This document shows positions 36,301 through 49,430 of a DNA stretch of 64,000 nt, one piece after another (position 1 is the stretch's first letter; each line of letters starts with the position of its first letter). The translations under genes were made by a program, and so were the position numbers. This DNA is from Camarhynchus parvulus. Its lineage: Eukaryota; Chordata; Aves; Passeriformes; Thraupidae. Where the stretch lies: assembly GCF_901933205.1 (NCBI RefSeq), contig NC_044581.1:15427501-15491500 (forward strand). The letters run 5' to 3'. The notes under the pieces were generated by a model. The model did not search any database. It was not told the origin of the DNA and worked only from the letters and a program-made list of their open reading frames with translations.

Positions 36301-39300
36301 CCATGACCTGTGTGCTAATTGTGACTTCCTCCCACAAATGGAGAGTACATGTTGATAATGAGTCATGCCAACATTATAATGTATAAATGCATTGGTATAA
36401 TCTGAGCCACTGTACACTGATAGATATTTTTAATTAGTGAAAATATAGAAGTGTCAGGCAGTCAGAAAATAATACAAGCTCTACAGATGAGCTCTTTAGC
36501 TTGGTCAGGTAGGTCCACAAGTTGCAGTTTCACAGGGAGTGAATAACAAGGGGAAACTGGGAGAAATTTTCAAGCCTCTATTTCAACACTTATTACTGTT
36601 TACAGCAGTTCCTTGTGACCATTTATCTCTGACATTTATAAAACACTAATCACCATGGAAATGCCTGGTATATATCCCCATCAAGAAAGACAGAAAGTCA
36701 CTGTCTCCTTTATTGTGTCTTTTACCAGAGAACTAATATCTGTAGGTGGCTTTTCCATGCAATATGCTATTTTAATATAAACTTCTTCCAGGAGCTAAAC
36801 ATATTTTAAAACCCTTTAAATATGGAAAAGAACAGACTGTTAATTAACTTCCTCTAACACGCTTTTAAATCATGGGAGGAAAAAAAAGGAGCTGATAATG
36901 GTCTTTGAGCAATCAAAAGGAGAAGGAATTTTCAACCAGGAAACATAGGAGAAACCACTCTGCCAAGGAACTTGACAAAAAAGTCTTACTCACCCAGAGA
37001 AGTTTACAACATATAAATCTATAAGCTCCTAAGCAAAACAGACACTAAATTTCAAACTTAACACATCTCATACTACTGAATTGAATAAAATGTTCCAACA
37101 GAGGAAATACAGTGTCTTGACAATTCTCAAAAATCTTGACAAGAATAACACAGTTTATGAAAGAAAGAAAAATTAGAAGGTATCCAAGAAAAGAGCATAT
37201 GATTTCTGGCTTATATCTGGGCTGGGAATTAAATGAAACCTCACAAAGTGGGCTGCTGCAGAGCCAGAGATCCAGAACTACCGAACTCCAAGGTTTATCA
37301 TCCCTCAGCCAGCTGGGTCTTGTTCTCCAGGCCTGTAACTCTGCTGTACAGATTGTCTCCTGCCCCAAGAGAAGGCACATCACAGGAGGGAATTCTCTAG
37401 AAGAACTGGTAGCCTTTTCCCTCATCAGATGGGACAGATATCAATCAATATAAAACCAAACACTAAAGATAAATTCTCAAAAAGTAAGAAAGAGCTCTGT
37501 CTGTATGACACCAGCAGCTCCTCCTGCTCCAGCTGCTGATCATTGCCAAGCCTTCTTTTGAAAAATGCCACCCTCAATCTTCCATTGAAGAAAAGCATTC
37601 AAATAAAATTAAATGCTATCCATTTCTTAAGAAATTAGATTTTTTTCCTATTGCTGAAGTTTGCATCTTTGGGTTACTACCATTTAAGAAGGAACTCAAA
37701 AATAATTTCTATAAAGGTATATCCTCACAAAGCCCTTTCATAGACAAAGTACATCAAAGAAAATACTTTTTTTCCCTTTTTCTTCATTTTACCAAGACAA
37801 GAGGCATAACATTACAATCAGAGAGAAAAGCTGTCTTTATTCTCTGACAATCATAACATTAGCAAGCCAGATGTTGCTTTCACCTGCACCTAGAGCAATC
37901 TCTTTCTACCTCATTTAATAAAACCACAATTGGAATTGTGTCTCAGAAAGTGCTGGGAAAATACAAAAATACAAAACAGATGTGCAAGGACAGTTATAAG
38001 TATATGGACACTGTAAAACTCTTGGTTTCATAAGTCTTCTTGTGATCTGTAAGCTTATCATGCTATTTAAAGCCATGCACCATTCTCAATAATGTTTTGT
38101 TCCCAAAATTCATACAAACACAGTTCACCAGAAACATATTCTTGCTAAGTGTTCTGAAATTCTTGCTCTAAAATTAACAGAATGAATTAGTTTTCACTAG
38201 AGAGAATTTCACTGAAATCTTCAGAGAATTAATGGAACATGAGATTATCAACAGTGAAATCATCATTCACGGGAAAGTATTTGCATGGTAAACTGTAGTA
38301 AGGAGAGAAGAGTCAAAAAAAAGTAAATCTCGGGATATTCCTTGCAACATAACTCCCCAAAGATGAAGGCCTGAGGGCTGACCCTGCATGCCTGAACAAC
38401 GCCCAGTGATGCCTCTTTGCATAGTAATTTGAAAGAAAAGGAAAGTACATAGAAAGAAAGGGATCCTCAAAGTTCATCCTGCATAATGCAGAGATGTTCA
38501 GCACAGCAAATACAAAGCATTGCAGAAAAGTTGTAGTGATACTGAAATTCTGACCTATTAGGAATGCTGAAACTCTCCACTAGTTCAATTTCATTTATCA
38601 CTCTTTCAAAGGAGCAGGTTTATGAACCACTCAAATCACCAGAGCTGGTCCACACGATGCCCTCACATAGGGCAGGGCTGGGCATGTTCCATGAGGCAAA
38701 AATGCAAGGCTTTTTTCCAAAGTGGGAACAAACACAGACCTTACTTTTACATCTTCTTTTTCTTTTGGCACCCTTGTCACTTTGTTAACTTGAATGACAA
38801 ACTTTACTGAAAATTTGCTATTCAATCTAGTAATTTGCTCAGCATGTCTCCTGGTGCACGTTCAAATGGTCCAGAGACACTGTTACAGAGTAAAGGACTC
38901 TGCATGGTGAACGCTGAGTGACTCAGATTTTTAAAAAGGAACCTGGAAAACATCCCATGCAATGCATCTGCTCATCTACCATAAAATTCTGAGGCTAAGG
39001 TTTCCTAAGTAGGAGGGAAATATGATTATGTACTTGGCATCAATATGAACTATACCACATTCAATTTCTTCTGTGGAAAAAACAGAGGGAGATGTGACCC
39101 TTCTGATTCTCCCACATAAGTCTATAAACTACAAAATATATGACTTGTTCTAACAGGACAAGATCTGTAAAACTCCATGTGAGCTGTTGCTGATCCAGAG
39201 GCCATGCTGCTTGTGTCTGAGACATGGGACGTAAGTACATGGAATAAAAATTCATGGGAAACAGGCCTGAACAAATGGTGTGCAAGAAGGAATGCAGAGT

Positions 39301-39889
39301 GTGAGTGCAAGCAGGGAATACAGGCTGCAAGCTGAAGGGAAGATGGAGTGGGAGTTTCAAAAAGAATAAAACAGGCAAGGAAGGCTCACCTTTTTTCCAA
39401 AGTTCCAATTTTGGATTAATCACTGACAAGTCAGTGGAAGTCTGAGGTGTTTCCAGATGTTTTCATTACGGCTTTTTGTAACAGTCCCATGGGCTTATCT
39501 TGGCACACCTTGGCAGCACATGCTCAAAGTCTGCAGGAAAACAGAGATGTACCCTCGTGGACTTCTCCCAGCAAGCATGCTCCATAATTTCTTTCTGGAA
39601 TATAAGGAGGAAACCCCCAGGAAGCATTTTTACTCTCTTCAGTGAAGATTTTGGACAAAATTTTGGGGCATGAAGGCCATTTTCTCAGGTTCTTATTTGT
39701 TACTTGCAACGTTCTCCTGCATTACATTACTTAAAATATTAAAATTTACTGTTATTAATCTCCTATGTCCTCTTTTTGAGACACAAGGCAGACCAAGATG
39801 CTGTGCTCATCCTGAAAGGTGACAGTTTGTGACAAAGAGAAGAATCTGATGTGTTTCCTCTCAGTTTACCATCAAAGGACTGCAAACAG
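36301..39889. other. AT-rich non-coding DNA
   Basis: Frames up to 126 codons (37045-37425 minus, 39061-39429 minus) overlap others and show no known domain. A small minus-strand acceptor/donor pair near 39394-39426 bounds 33 bases, probably by chance. Confidence 0.55.
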
Positions 39890-40085
39890 CTGGTTTTGGA
39901 TGTTCTGTGGGTGGGCGACAAAGGAAAGCTGTGTGCCTGCCCTGTTCCAAAGCTTGATGTGCTCAGACTGTGCAGAAGCAAGGCAGGAAGCTTGTCCTGC
40001 CCTTGGACAGCTGAGCTCCAGCCCTGCCAGCCCATGGGAGTGACAGCCAGAGCAGGACACTGGGGACAGATTACAGCAGAAGCCA
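39890..40085. other. GC-rich block of unknown origin
   Basis: Moderately GC-rich, with overlapping frames on both strands (39819-40129), which is typical of GC-rich non-coding DNA. No CR1 landmark or other known repeat is recognised. Confidence 0.45.
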
Positions 40086-43000
40086 GACTGGAAATTTCCA
40101 GAAAAAAATAAAGTGTCTGGCAACATCATGGATCCAACCTGAGGAGCTGAGTAAAAAAGAAATTTTCTTGAAATCAGAGAGACTCTGAAGTTTGGTTTAC
40201 TCCAAAAGCCACTAAGCCAATGGACTGAAAAGCAAAATAGGAGGACTATCTCCTCACCAGCCTCTGGCAGACAGTAGTAATTTATTTTAATCCCATTTTG
40301 TGGAGGATTTCCCTCATTCAGCAGTTCTGTTTGTGCCTTGTTACAGAGCTAGTTTGCTTTACATTATTATTAGTGTATTTTGATTAATATATCTTAAAAA
40401 ATGGGAAGTGTTTTGGCTTGCAGATTTTAAAGGAAAGAGCAGGGGCAGATCCACCTCTGGTAGTCCCACATTCCAGCTCACACTGGTTCTGCTGATAAAA
40501 CCCAGTAATTAAATATAGCAGCTGGGGCCAACAGAACTGCTGAATGAGGGAAATATATACTATATATACTACACTATAGTAACAGTGGAAGTATAGATCC
40601 AACACCTGACATGAAGGAGCAGTGTTTAAAGTCTTTCATGAACCAAAGTCCACAGAGCAGGTCTTGAATTTTCCATAACCAAAAGTACTGTTTGGGACCT
40701 CAGAACAGAAGCATTAATTCAGAAGCGCTGAGACAGAGCTGTGCATGCCCAGATAATCCCTGGTCTGTGCCAGCAGTCTTCTCTTTAGGTATGTTTTCAT
40801 AGAAATAGCAATGTATATTTGGGAAGCACTAATAAGCTAACAAAATAGCCTTTCTTCCAATTATTTACTCATTAAATGTGTCAGTCAGCAAACAGGACAC
40901 AAGATGATGAAAGAAAATCCACTACACTGCAGGTGCAAGTCTTTTTTAGGATAATGGAATAACTAGAAGTCTCTGGGAAACTAATATTGTCTCTCTACAA
41001 TAGTCACTATCCAAAATGATGGATTATGATTTCCAAGAAACAGCAAACATTAGGGCTTAATTCCTTTAGAAGCAGCAGAAGTTGGGGGCACACGAGAGAT
41101 GGCTGAATTTGAGTAGTGAGGGTCAGGCAGCCTGTTAATAAAGAGTAGAAGTAGGAGAATCTTTAATGTTTCACGTGTGCACATGTGTGCTTCTAGAGAC
41201 AGGACAGGTCGACACACTCACAGGAGCCACAATGGGGAAATGAGGAATAGACTGCAGATAGAATTAGTACCTATTTGTATCCTAAATGCAATATGCAGAA
41301 TACTTTTATAAGAAAAGTATTATGACACAGTAATTTGGCCATGAGAGGGTAATTGACTTAAGATATTCTGATAAAGATCGATTGCTGGGGTTTGGAGTTA
41401 TGACACCAACAAAGTTACAATGACATTAGCACAAAGAGAGAGACACAAATCCATTATAAAGATACAATCAAATATTCAAAAAAGCCTGGCATGCTCATTA
41501 CTTATTCATGCTAATACAAGTATATTAAGAAATCTAAACAGTGTTAGCATTCAATCACTCACAAACCAAATGAGGTTTTGCATTTATCAGCCACCAGTCA
41601 TCAAGAATGTAACATTAGCTGTACAAAGGTGGTAATATGACATAACTGGAGATATTTATATCAGCCTACACAGACTGAGAGATACAGTAGGATTTATTAA
41701 AGTGAGTAATGCCTTCACATTCAGCACAGCAATAAAAGAAATAGCTGTGCAGAAGTCATTTCCCCAGACAATAAGATTTACCTTTGCAATCACTTAAAGA
41801 AGTTGTATATGCTTTCAAGGGTTTGAAACAATCTTCTTGCCATTAATAAACAATTTGGAGCTTAAGTTTGCAAATACAGATCCGAGTGCTGAAATTTTTA
41901 GAACATACCCCAAAAACCAAGTGAGCAGTCAGGGTGTCTGTCTAGCTGGGGTTTAGCACTTTTTCTCCTTAGGCTGGTTAAAAGAACACCAAGGTTAATT
42001 TAGGCTCAAATGTATGTATAGGTTTAATAAAACTCCCTCCACTTTGCACTTGAATGCCAAATGGTTTCATCACCTGCTGGCCCCAACACCTACAACTCGT
42101 CCAGTTGTCTGTTTCAACACATTCCACTGCCTATTTCTACACATTGCACCAAATGCCTTTGCTTTCCTCATCAGGAGTTCAGCCATTAACATTTTTAGGT
42201 TGGCTGAGAAGGAGAAATCAAACTCTGATCAGCAACACAACAACATCAAAGCAATTCCAGAGCTAAGCAAAAAGCTAAAGGTTGCAATGTGGTGCACGAC
42301 ACAGCTCCTGGTGTGAGGACACAGTGCATCTGCAGGGGATGTTTACACTTGCTCTACAGAGCACTTGAGCAAGGCATTGCTCTGGTTTGATGCTGATGAC
42401 ATGCCATTTATAAACTGTGACTGATAAACCTAATGCCTCTGGAATCAGATAAAACTTTGATAAATGACTTCTTAGTGAGCAGGCTGCAATAGCCGCTTCT
42501 GTCCACGTCCAGCCACCCCGCTGCAATCAGCACCATTTTGTTTAATCAAGGGTTCACACAACAACACATTTGAAAGCTATCACACCATTAGGAGATGTGG
42601 AGATACTCTTTTCCTGAAGGATACATTAAGACAGAAAACTACAAAAACTAAACTCTTTCTGTAACAGTTTTATAGCATGAGTACTTGCAAGGAAAACTCA
42701 TGGAATTTAAAGATGACTTTTATTATGAGGGCTTTTCCCACATTCTGTGATGACAAGACTTGAGATGGACCCTGTAGCAGAATCAAACACACATGGTAAC
42801 AGTAGTTTTCTCCTTCACAGGTAAATAAAAAGACCATGGATCCTTTAAAAAAAAGAACATTTCATGCAAGAGTGGCTTAAATACCAAAATGATAAAAGAA
42901 ACCCAGAACTACAGCAGTGTAGGAAAAAAATATAATATTACAGTCAATGCAAAATAAGATTGTGCCAAGGCTGCCAAAGCTGTGCCACTTCTTTTCTACA

Positions 43001-45157
43001 GCTTCCATAAAAATATAATAAGAATGTATGGTGATGTCAAATAGCACGAGGTGCAGAGGATCAAGTGGAGACTGATCTGTTTATACCCTGAGCACATCAG
43101 CCTGCTCAGCAGAATAAGCTAACAATTCATAGATCCTAAACACTGTCTATTTACACCTTCCCTCTGGATTGTGTACACAGGGCACGTGTGGCTGAGTGCA
43201 GAAGCATAATATTGTTCATTTGATCTTCACCCAGTGGGACCAAATTTCCAGATTAGCATGTGATTTTTGAAACAGACTGGTAGCCTTGTGTTTGTTACTT
43301 TCTGAAGCTGGTTAGCAGCCATGTGAGGTAAAGTATTTCATTTTAAGCAGAAAGATTATTCATATGTCAGGTTTTTTAATTTAACTCTGATCCTGAACAA
43401 GAGAGCAGAACAGAGTTACAAGGCTTCCAGAGCTGACAAAGACAGAAGACAAATCAACAATTAAGAAGGGGGTGGGTCAACAATTACTTATCAAACATAT
43501 AGCTCTCAATTATTCCAGGAAACCAGTTTATATCTCCAAGCACAGAGCAGATATATGTTCACTACATTTTGGAAGGAAATAACTTGACCATCCCCAGTAA
43601 AGGAGGAGGCTGCTAAGCTAAGAAGCAGCAGTATCCAGCAGCACTAATGAAATAATCTGGTGCAGGCACTGCTTTAGTAGTGATTTTCTTACAACCAGGA
43701 GACTTAAGGGAAAGCTTGTTTTTAAAGAAGCTGAAGGATAGGATAAGGATTTTAATGAATGGTGACAAAATCCCATTTTTCAGCCCTTAACATCCTCTGT
43801 GAGAAGAGGCCAGAAGGACTAACAGTGAACTGTGAAGCAACTGGACTGTGCAGCAAATAGTCACAACTAAAATCAAAATCATGATAATCAGAGTTCCCAG
43901 GTAAGGCAAGTTAATGAAGCCAAGCTCTACACATCCCTACCCTGGCTTTCTCTTTACCTATGGTAAAACCAGAGTAATGCAAAATCGCTGGGTACAGCTA
44001 ATATCGTCCTCAAAGAACCTCTGCTTTGTCTTAGGAAATTAAACAGGAAGCAGAATTATACAGATAAAGATTTGGGTTGATCTAAATAAGCAACTTTCAC
44101 CTTGTCACAACAAATGACAAATTGAAAACTTCTCCAAAATGCAGGTATAGAACTAAATCCTGCTATTGAATGAAATAATTGGGACCAAGGTAACACATGC
44201 ACCATCACTCCAATCACTGCCTCCCCGCCTGGTGACCATTAATCTTTCTTTGCCCAGTTTCCACCTCCTCTTGGAAAGAGAACAAAATGATAAAGAGATA
44301 AATCTACCCAGTACAGCACACAAAATAATACACTGTTTCCTAATTTAACCCTTCACTTATTGTTTTATGATTTTCAGTATTTCCAGAGTACTGCCAATAT
44401 AAATGGTTAAGATATTAAGTGACTAAACAGCTGGTTCAGAGTGGTAACTTTAAGCAGACATTTCACCTTATTCTGATATTTACTCTCAGAGAGCCATTAA
44501 GACCTACCTTGAAAACACTGGGACGGCCCCACCACTATCTCCACAGATGCAGTAGATAATGATTTGACATTAGGGCTCCATGAGTTTCTGAGGAAAGAGT
44601 TCAGACTACTGCATCCCAGCAAGAGCTTTGCTTACTGAGTGGCTATGTACATGAGAATTTGGCTACTGAGCCAGACATGCTTGAGCTGCTCCTAAAACTG
44701 TCTGACTTTTGTTTCACACTTGTCAAAGAAAGAATAGGAAAGAGTAGAAGGCAATGGAAGCAATAAAATCAGCTAGAGAGCAATATTTAATGCCAATTTT
44801 TTCCCCCTAAGAAACTATAGAGTGAAATATGAGATTTCTTTTCTCCCAAAGACTTCTTGACCTAAGATTTCAGCCTCAGCTAAACAGATCTGCTTTAGTA
44901 CAGCACACACTGTCCTGGATGTACATCCAAGGGAAGCATTGTGCACAGGAAAGTGTGAGCCAGCAGTGCTGGGAGCAAAAAGAGAGGAGGCATGAACTAC
45001 TGTTCTGCCTTGTTCAAGAAATCCAGGCCTGAATCATCCTGGTAAAGGAAGTCAGGGACAGGATAAACTCTCCTTCAGCTTTGACTTCATTATATGATCT
45101 CTTATAAAATACTGATTTAACTTGAAACATTTTCAATTCTCCAGACATATTCAGGAT
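40086..45157. other. AT-rich non-coding DNA
   Basis: No gene or recognised repeat. A short alternating TATATACTATATATACTACAC-like patch lies near 40555-40575. A plus-strand donor-like CCCAG/GTAAGG near 43899 has no convincing exon before it. Confidence 0.6.
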
Positions 45158-45185
45158 GGGGAGGGAGGATAGGTGGGGATGGGGG
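45158..45185 (+). promoter_or_regulatory. G-quadruplex-type motif
   Basis: Four G runs (GGGG at 45158, GGG at 45163, GGGG at 45175, GGGGG at 45181) are separated by loops of 1, 9 and 2 bases. One loop is longer than the strict seven-base rule, but the strand asymmetry is striking in this AT-rich region. It may fold as a quadruplex in single-stranded DNA or RNA. Confidence 0.5.
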
Positions 45186-48100
45186 ATGCTAAAGTTCTGC
45201 TTTGTATCAGAGCTCCATAAACCTTTCTGGTTTGGATTCATGAAATGTCTCAATATTGACAGCCACAAGTCATCACAGCTTTACTCTGAATTCTGAAAAA
45301 CTCTATAAATCATGGGAAAGCCATGATCTCCACTCAAAGAAATTCATCTTTCTTATCTTTCTATCTGCTTTTTTCTGTAATCTGCAAAGTTCCCTTTTAA
45401 AATTCTCCTCCTCTATTCATTTCTCTCATGAATCCTACCTGACACCTCTCTTTCTCAAATCTGCTCATAAAAGGACAGTTCTCCTTCATGCAGTTGCTCT
45501 GATGACCTTATACCAGTACTTAAAACTTAGTAGTTCTTATTTCAACACAAAACAAACTTCTGGTTGGACTTTTACATTCCAAATGAGTATTTCTCACCAG
45601 AATCTGTAGGCTTAATGCAACATGATCAGGAGAATAAAGTCACTAAAACTCATGTGTCAAGGACTAGGCAAAGAAAATACTATTAAAAGGAAATAAAGGG
45701 ATTAAAAGGCAACTGGATATTTTTGAGTATTTTCTTTGCTTTTCTCCTATCTCCTGACACAGTACAGAAAATTTGGGCAAACAACCCAGATTTACTATAA
45801 ATCAACTCATCAAGAAGCCAGAGTGTATATGACTGCAAAAGATCTGGTCTGTGCAGAACTGGCTTTTCCAGGAGAGGAAAGCAAAGATGAAACTGGCAAA
45901 AGTTTAACGTGATACCTTCTGTCAACTGTTTACTTGATTTCATAATTCAAAAGGGGATTAAGCCCCTTTTAAAGACACAGGACCATCTTAGCTAAATATC
46001 AGATATGCTCCATCTAGAGTTACTGAAAAGATGTCCATCAGGGCTAGTGACACTCCAAGGTGCATTCTGGCTGTCCATGGCAGCTGAGAAAACTGGGAGC
46101 AATACAATATTGTTTGGAATACAAGCAGCACAGAGGAGCACACAAATTCAGAAACATGCTAATATTCCAACTAATGTTAGTGAAATCCTGAGACAGACTA
46201 GGGAAGCTTAAGATGTAGAACATGCATTATCCAAGTTCAAAAGAATAAACACTAAAATGTCTGGAATTTGGGGAAGCAAATTTTCTGCCTAAAAGAATCA
46301 GCTTTTGATTAAGCAATTGACTTTTGTAGTAAATAACATTAAAATAAAGCACTTGAATTTCACCAATATTATAAAATTAAAGTACAAAAACCACTAACTG
46401 CCATGGACAAATGTTTGCCATTATATTTAAAGAGAATAAGGGGTGGGTTCCGTGGGAATTTGACATTTATCATTCAAGTGAGGAGAGATCCTGTGAATCT
46501 CAAATAACACAGCTAAGAGCAAGTTAAGTGACTTTTTTCTCTCACAGATGGAATAATGCTACATCTTCCTACAGCCCATCCTGTATTCTGTTTCAGCTGT
46601 GTAATGACATGCAGAGGTTTCAGGAGAAATGTGGAAAGCAGAAAACCTTCTGTCCTCCTGAAATCCTCCTAGCAGACACCCAGTAAACCTGCAGAGTGGA
46701 GTGTCACTTACTCCCAGCTGACTCACACATCTCACGGCCAAAATAAAGGAGTTTTTCCATCTTCTGCACACAGACACACAGGCTCCCAATGTTTTATCGT
46801 GCAATGCTGCCTGTCTCAAGTTCAGATTTCAGTATTTTCATAAAATATGACTTAAGTGCTCTCATATTTCCCGAATAACTTCCAACTGAAACTAACCTAT
46901 GGTTGTCAAAATAAGTAAATGAGGTATCCTTTTTTAGTAATACAATAAACATTTCACTAGACGTCTGCTGGTTCTTAATTTACAAAGTTATTCAGCCTCT
47001 AGATAATCCAGCTGAATGCACGTACCTTCTACCCTTTAACCATAGTACCCCAATTATTTCCACCTCTGAAAATGCTTTTACAACTAACTACAGCAAGTGC
47101 TGTGCTTATGCTATACAAGATTGAAAAGAATAAAAGTTTCTCCAACTAAAAGTAATGAAAGAAGACAGGTATCATTTACATTTCCCTTCATACTTCTTAA
47201 CTGTAAAGGCATAGGATTGATCCAAATTGTTCTGAGCCTTGTTACAGCGAGGTTTCTAGCTCAGTAGTCATTTTTTCCTTGACATTTTTCATTCATACCA
47301 TCATACAACCTGACCTCAACCTTGTATCAATATTCATACAGGGCATTATCAGAGATACTTTAACAAAGAACCACCATTTTCAGGATTCTGTCCTTTGACA
47401 GAAACTTCTCCCCCTTGATTCCTGAAGACACAAAAATTCCTTCATACCACATATATGCAAGGAAAATCAACTAAAAGTCAGTAAACAGACAATTAGATAG
47501 TTGTTCAGGGATTACTTAACGTTTGCTCCTTGGGCTTTTGTTCTCAGGTCTGACCATGCCCAAGAGAGTCACTGCAAAGGAGCAGTGTTGTGAAAACTGA
47601 AAATCATAACACAAGACTAGCAAAATGTTCAAGTTCTGGAGTCAATAGAGCTGTTCTAAAGATCCCTATCAAGACTAGAAATAAGTGGGTTTTGCGTGGT
47701 TCTACCAGTGTGTTTGAGCTATCACTGAAAACAGAAACCAAAGGGAACTGAAAAAGATAAGGGGGTTTTAATAGCTTAAGGAAAATAATATCCTCTTCCA
47801 CTTTGCTTTGAATTATTGCCTCATTTGGGTGTTAATTTTCACAAGCTTAGGAAGAAACACCATTGTCATAATGCAAAATGCATCCACCCCCTGGCAGCAC
47901 CGGGCCCTTCTTCCTGTGTGGAACACTCAGGAGAGAACCACTCTTGACTAGAGCCAACCACTGCATCCACACACAGATCCATCTGTCACTCAAAAGGTTT
48001 TAAAAGAACTAGATAGGGTGGTTAAAAGGAAGAGATAAGATGAAACTATACAAAGACCTCTGACAAGTTCTAGTCCCAGCTAAGGAAAAAGTGCACAAAA

Positions 48101-49140
48101 GCATTCAAAAGTCAAAGCATTCTAAAGTGACCTTTTATAGTCAGCTGAATGTATTCAAAATATTCATTTCTTGTAAAATACTGGCTTTCAATTTTCCTTT
48201 TTTTTTTAATAATTCAAGCAATTAGGAAGGATTTTCAATAAAAATCTATGTTTGTATTTGCCAAAATATTGAAGTAATATCAAATACATAAAGAACACTG
48301 GATAGCTCAGTAATACCTCAACTAGTACAGCTTCCTGCAAATCATTAATCAGCTAAGTTGGCACAATTAGCTGGTCTGCTATTCAACATAATCTGTAAAA
48401 ATTTCTTATTTAATGGTGAAAAACAGATTAGAATTGAAAGCAAGCCTTTTTATTTACAGAAAATCCTAGGTACAAACTTTTAACAGGTTTATTTAAAAAA
48501 CAATTTAATAGCTAAATGATCTATGTTTTACCTGAACATGCATTCTCATTAAAAGCAAAGTAAATATCTCTGAATACAGACACATTCTATGCCATTCTCT
48601 TTATTACTTAATTTCCCAGGTATCTCAGCATGATCTGAATAAATTATGCTGACAATACAACAATATAAATGATAAATCAAGAGCACAATTTTAGTGATAT
48701 ATAGCACGAAAAGTAAATAATAACCAGCACTGCTAATTGGCTGGCTACCTGGCAACAAATCAGTGAGCAAGCAACTCCACTGGTAATGCTTCAGCTGTGC
48801 ACCACCCTAATCACTAAACATTTCTAGATATTCTAAGTTATTTCTGCTGTTTTTTTATTAAAAAATTACTGTAGCATTAAAAAAATACCAGAAAATATCA
48901 TTGAAGAAATAAAAAATAAAAACCAAACTTGCACATTGGCAACATCTGGATGTTATGAACCCACTCCTACTACATTGTGTGGCACAAGCACTCATCAAAT
49001 CAGAATGTGTTTTCCTTGAAAAATTGAAATAGGACATTCAGAGACTGAAGTTATCTACCAGAAGAGTCTGTAGTCTTTCCTTTGGGACATTATTTATTGT
49101 CCCAAGACAAAAGACAAATATGTTAGTGTGAATCCTACCT
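45186..49140. other. AT-rich non-coding DNA
   Basis: No gene or repeat family recognised. The frame at 45256-45609 (plus, 117 codons) has no known domain. Confidence 0.6.
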
Positions 49141-49430
49141 TCCATCGAAGGCTAAAGATTCCCTGAGCTCTGCTGGGGAGAAGAGAATCCTCCTTCAGCA
49201 CAAGGCTTCCCCAGAGCTCCTCAGCTCAGGAGAGCAGGGGGGCAAAGCCAGCCTGTGACACTGGGGGACTCTGAGCAGCCTGGCTCCCTCCCCCCTAAAC
49301 TGCACCCCCATGACAGCCCCGGTGCTGGAGGGAGAAGTTACACAAATCACAGGGGTGTGTGGCCCAATTCAGCATCCCCTCCATTGCCTGTAGCAAACAG
49401 GTTCCAGGATTTGTGGGAAAAAAAACCCAA
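49141..49430. other. GC-rich block with imperfect hairpin
   Basis: GAGCTCTG at 49165-49172 pairs with CAGAGCTC at 49212-49219, and GGGA at 49076+100 (49176-49179) pairs with TCCC at 49208-49211 after a 3-base bulge. The block is GC-rich against its surroundings. The plus frame at 49255-49731 runs out of it into AT-rich DNA, with no recognised content. Confidence 0.4.

Noticed and set aside
39394..39426. 33-base minus-strand segment with acceptor CTTGTCAG and donor GTGAGCC
   Set aside because: Too short, does not fit the phases of the other candidates, and no recognised peptide.
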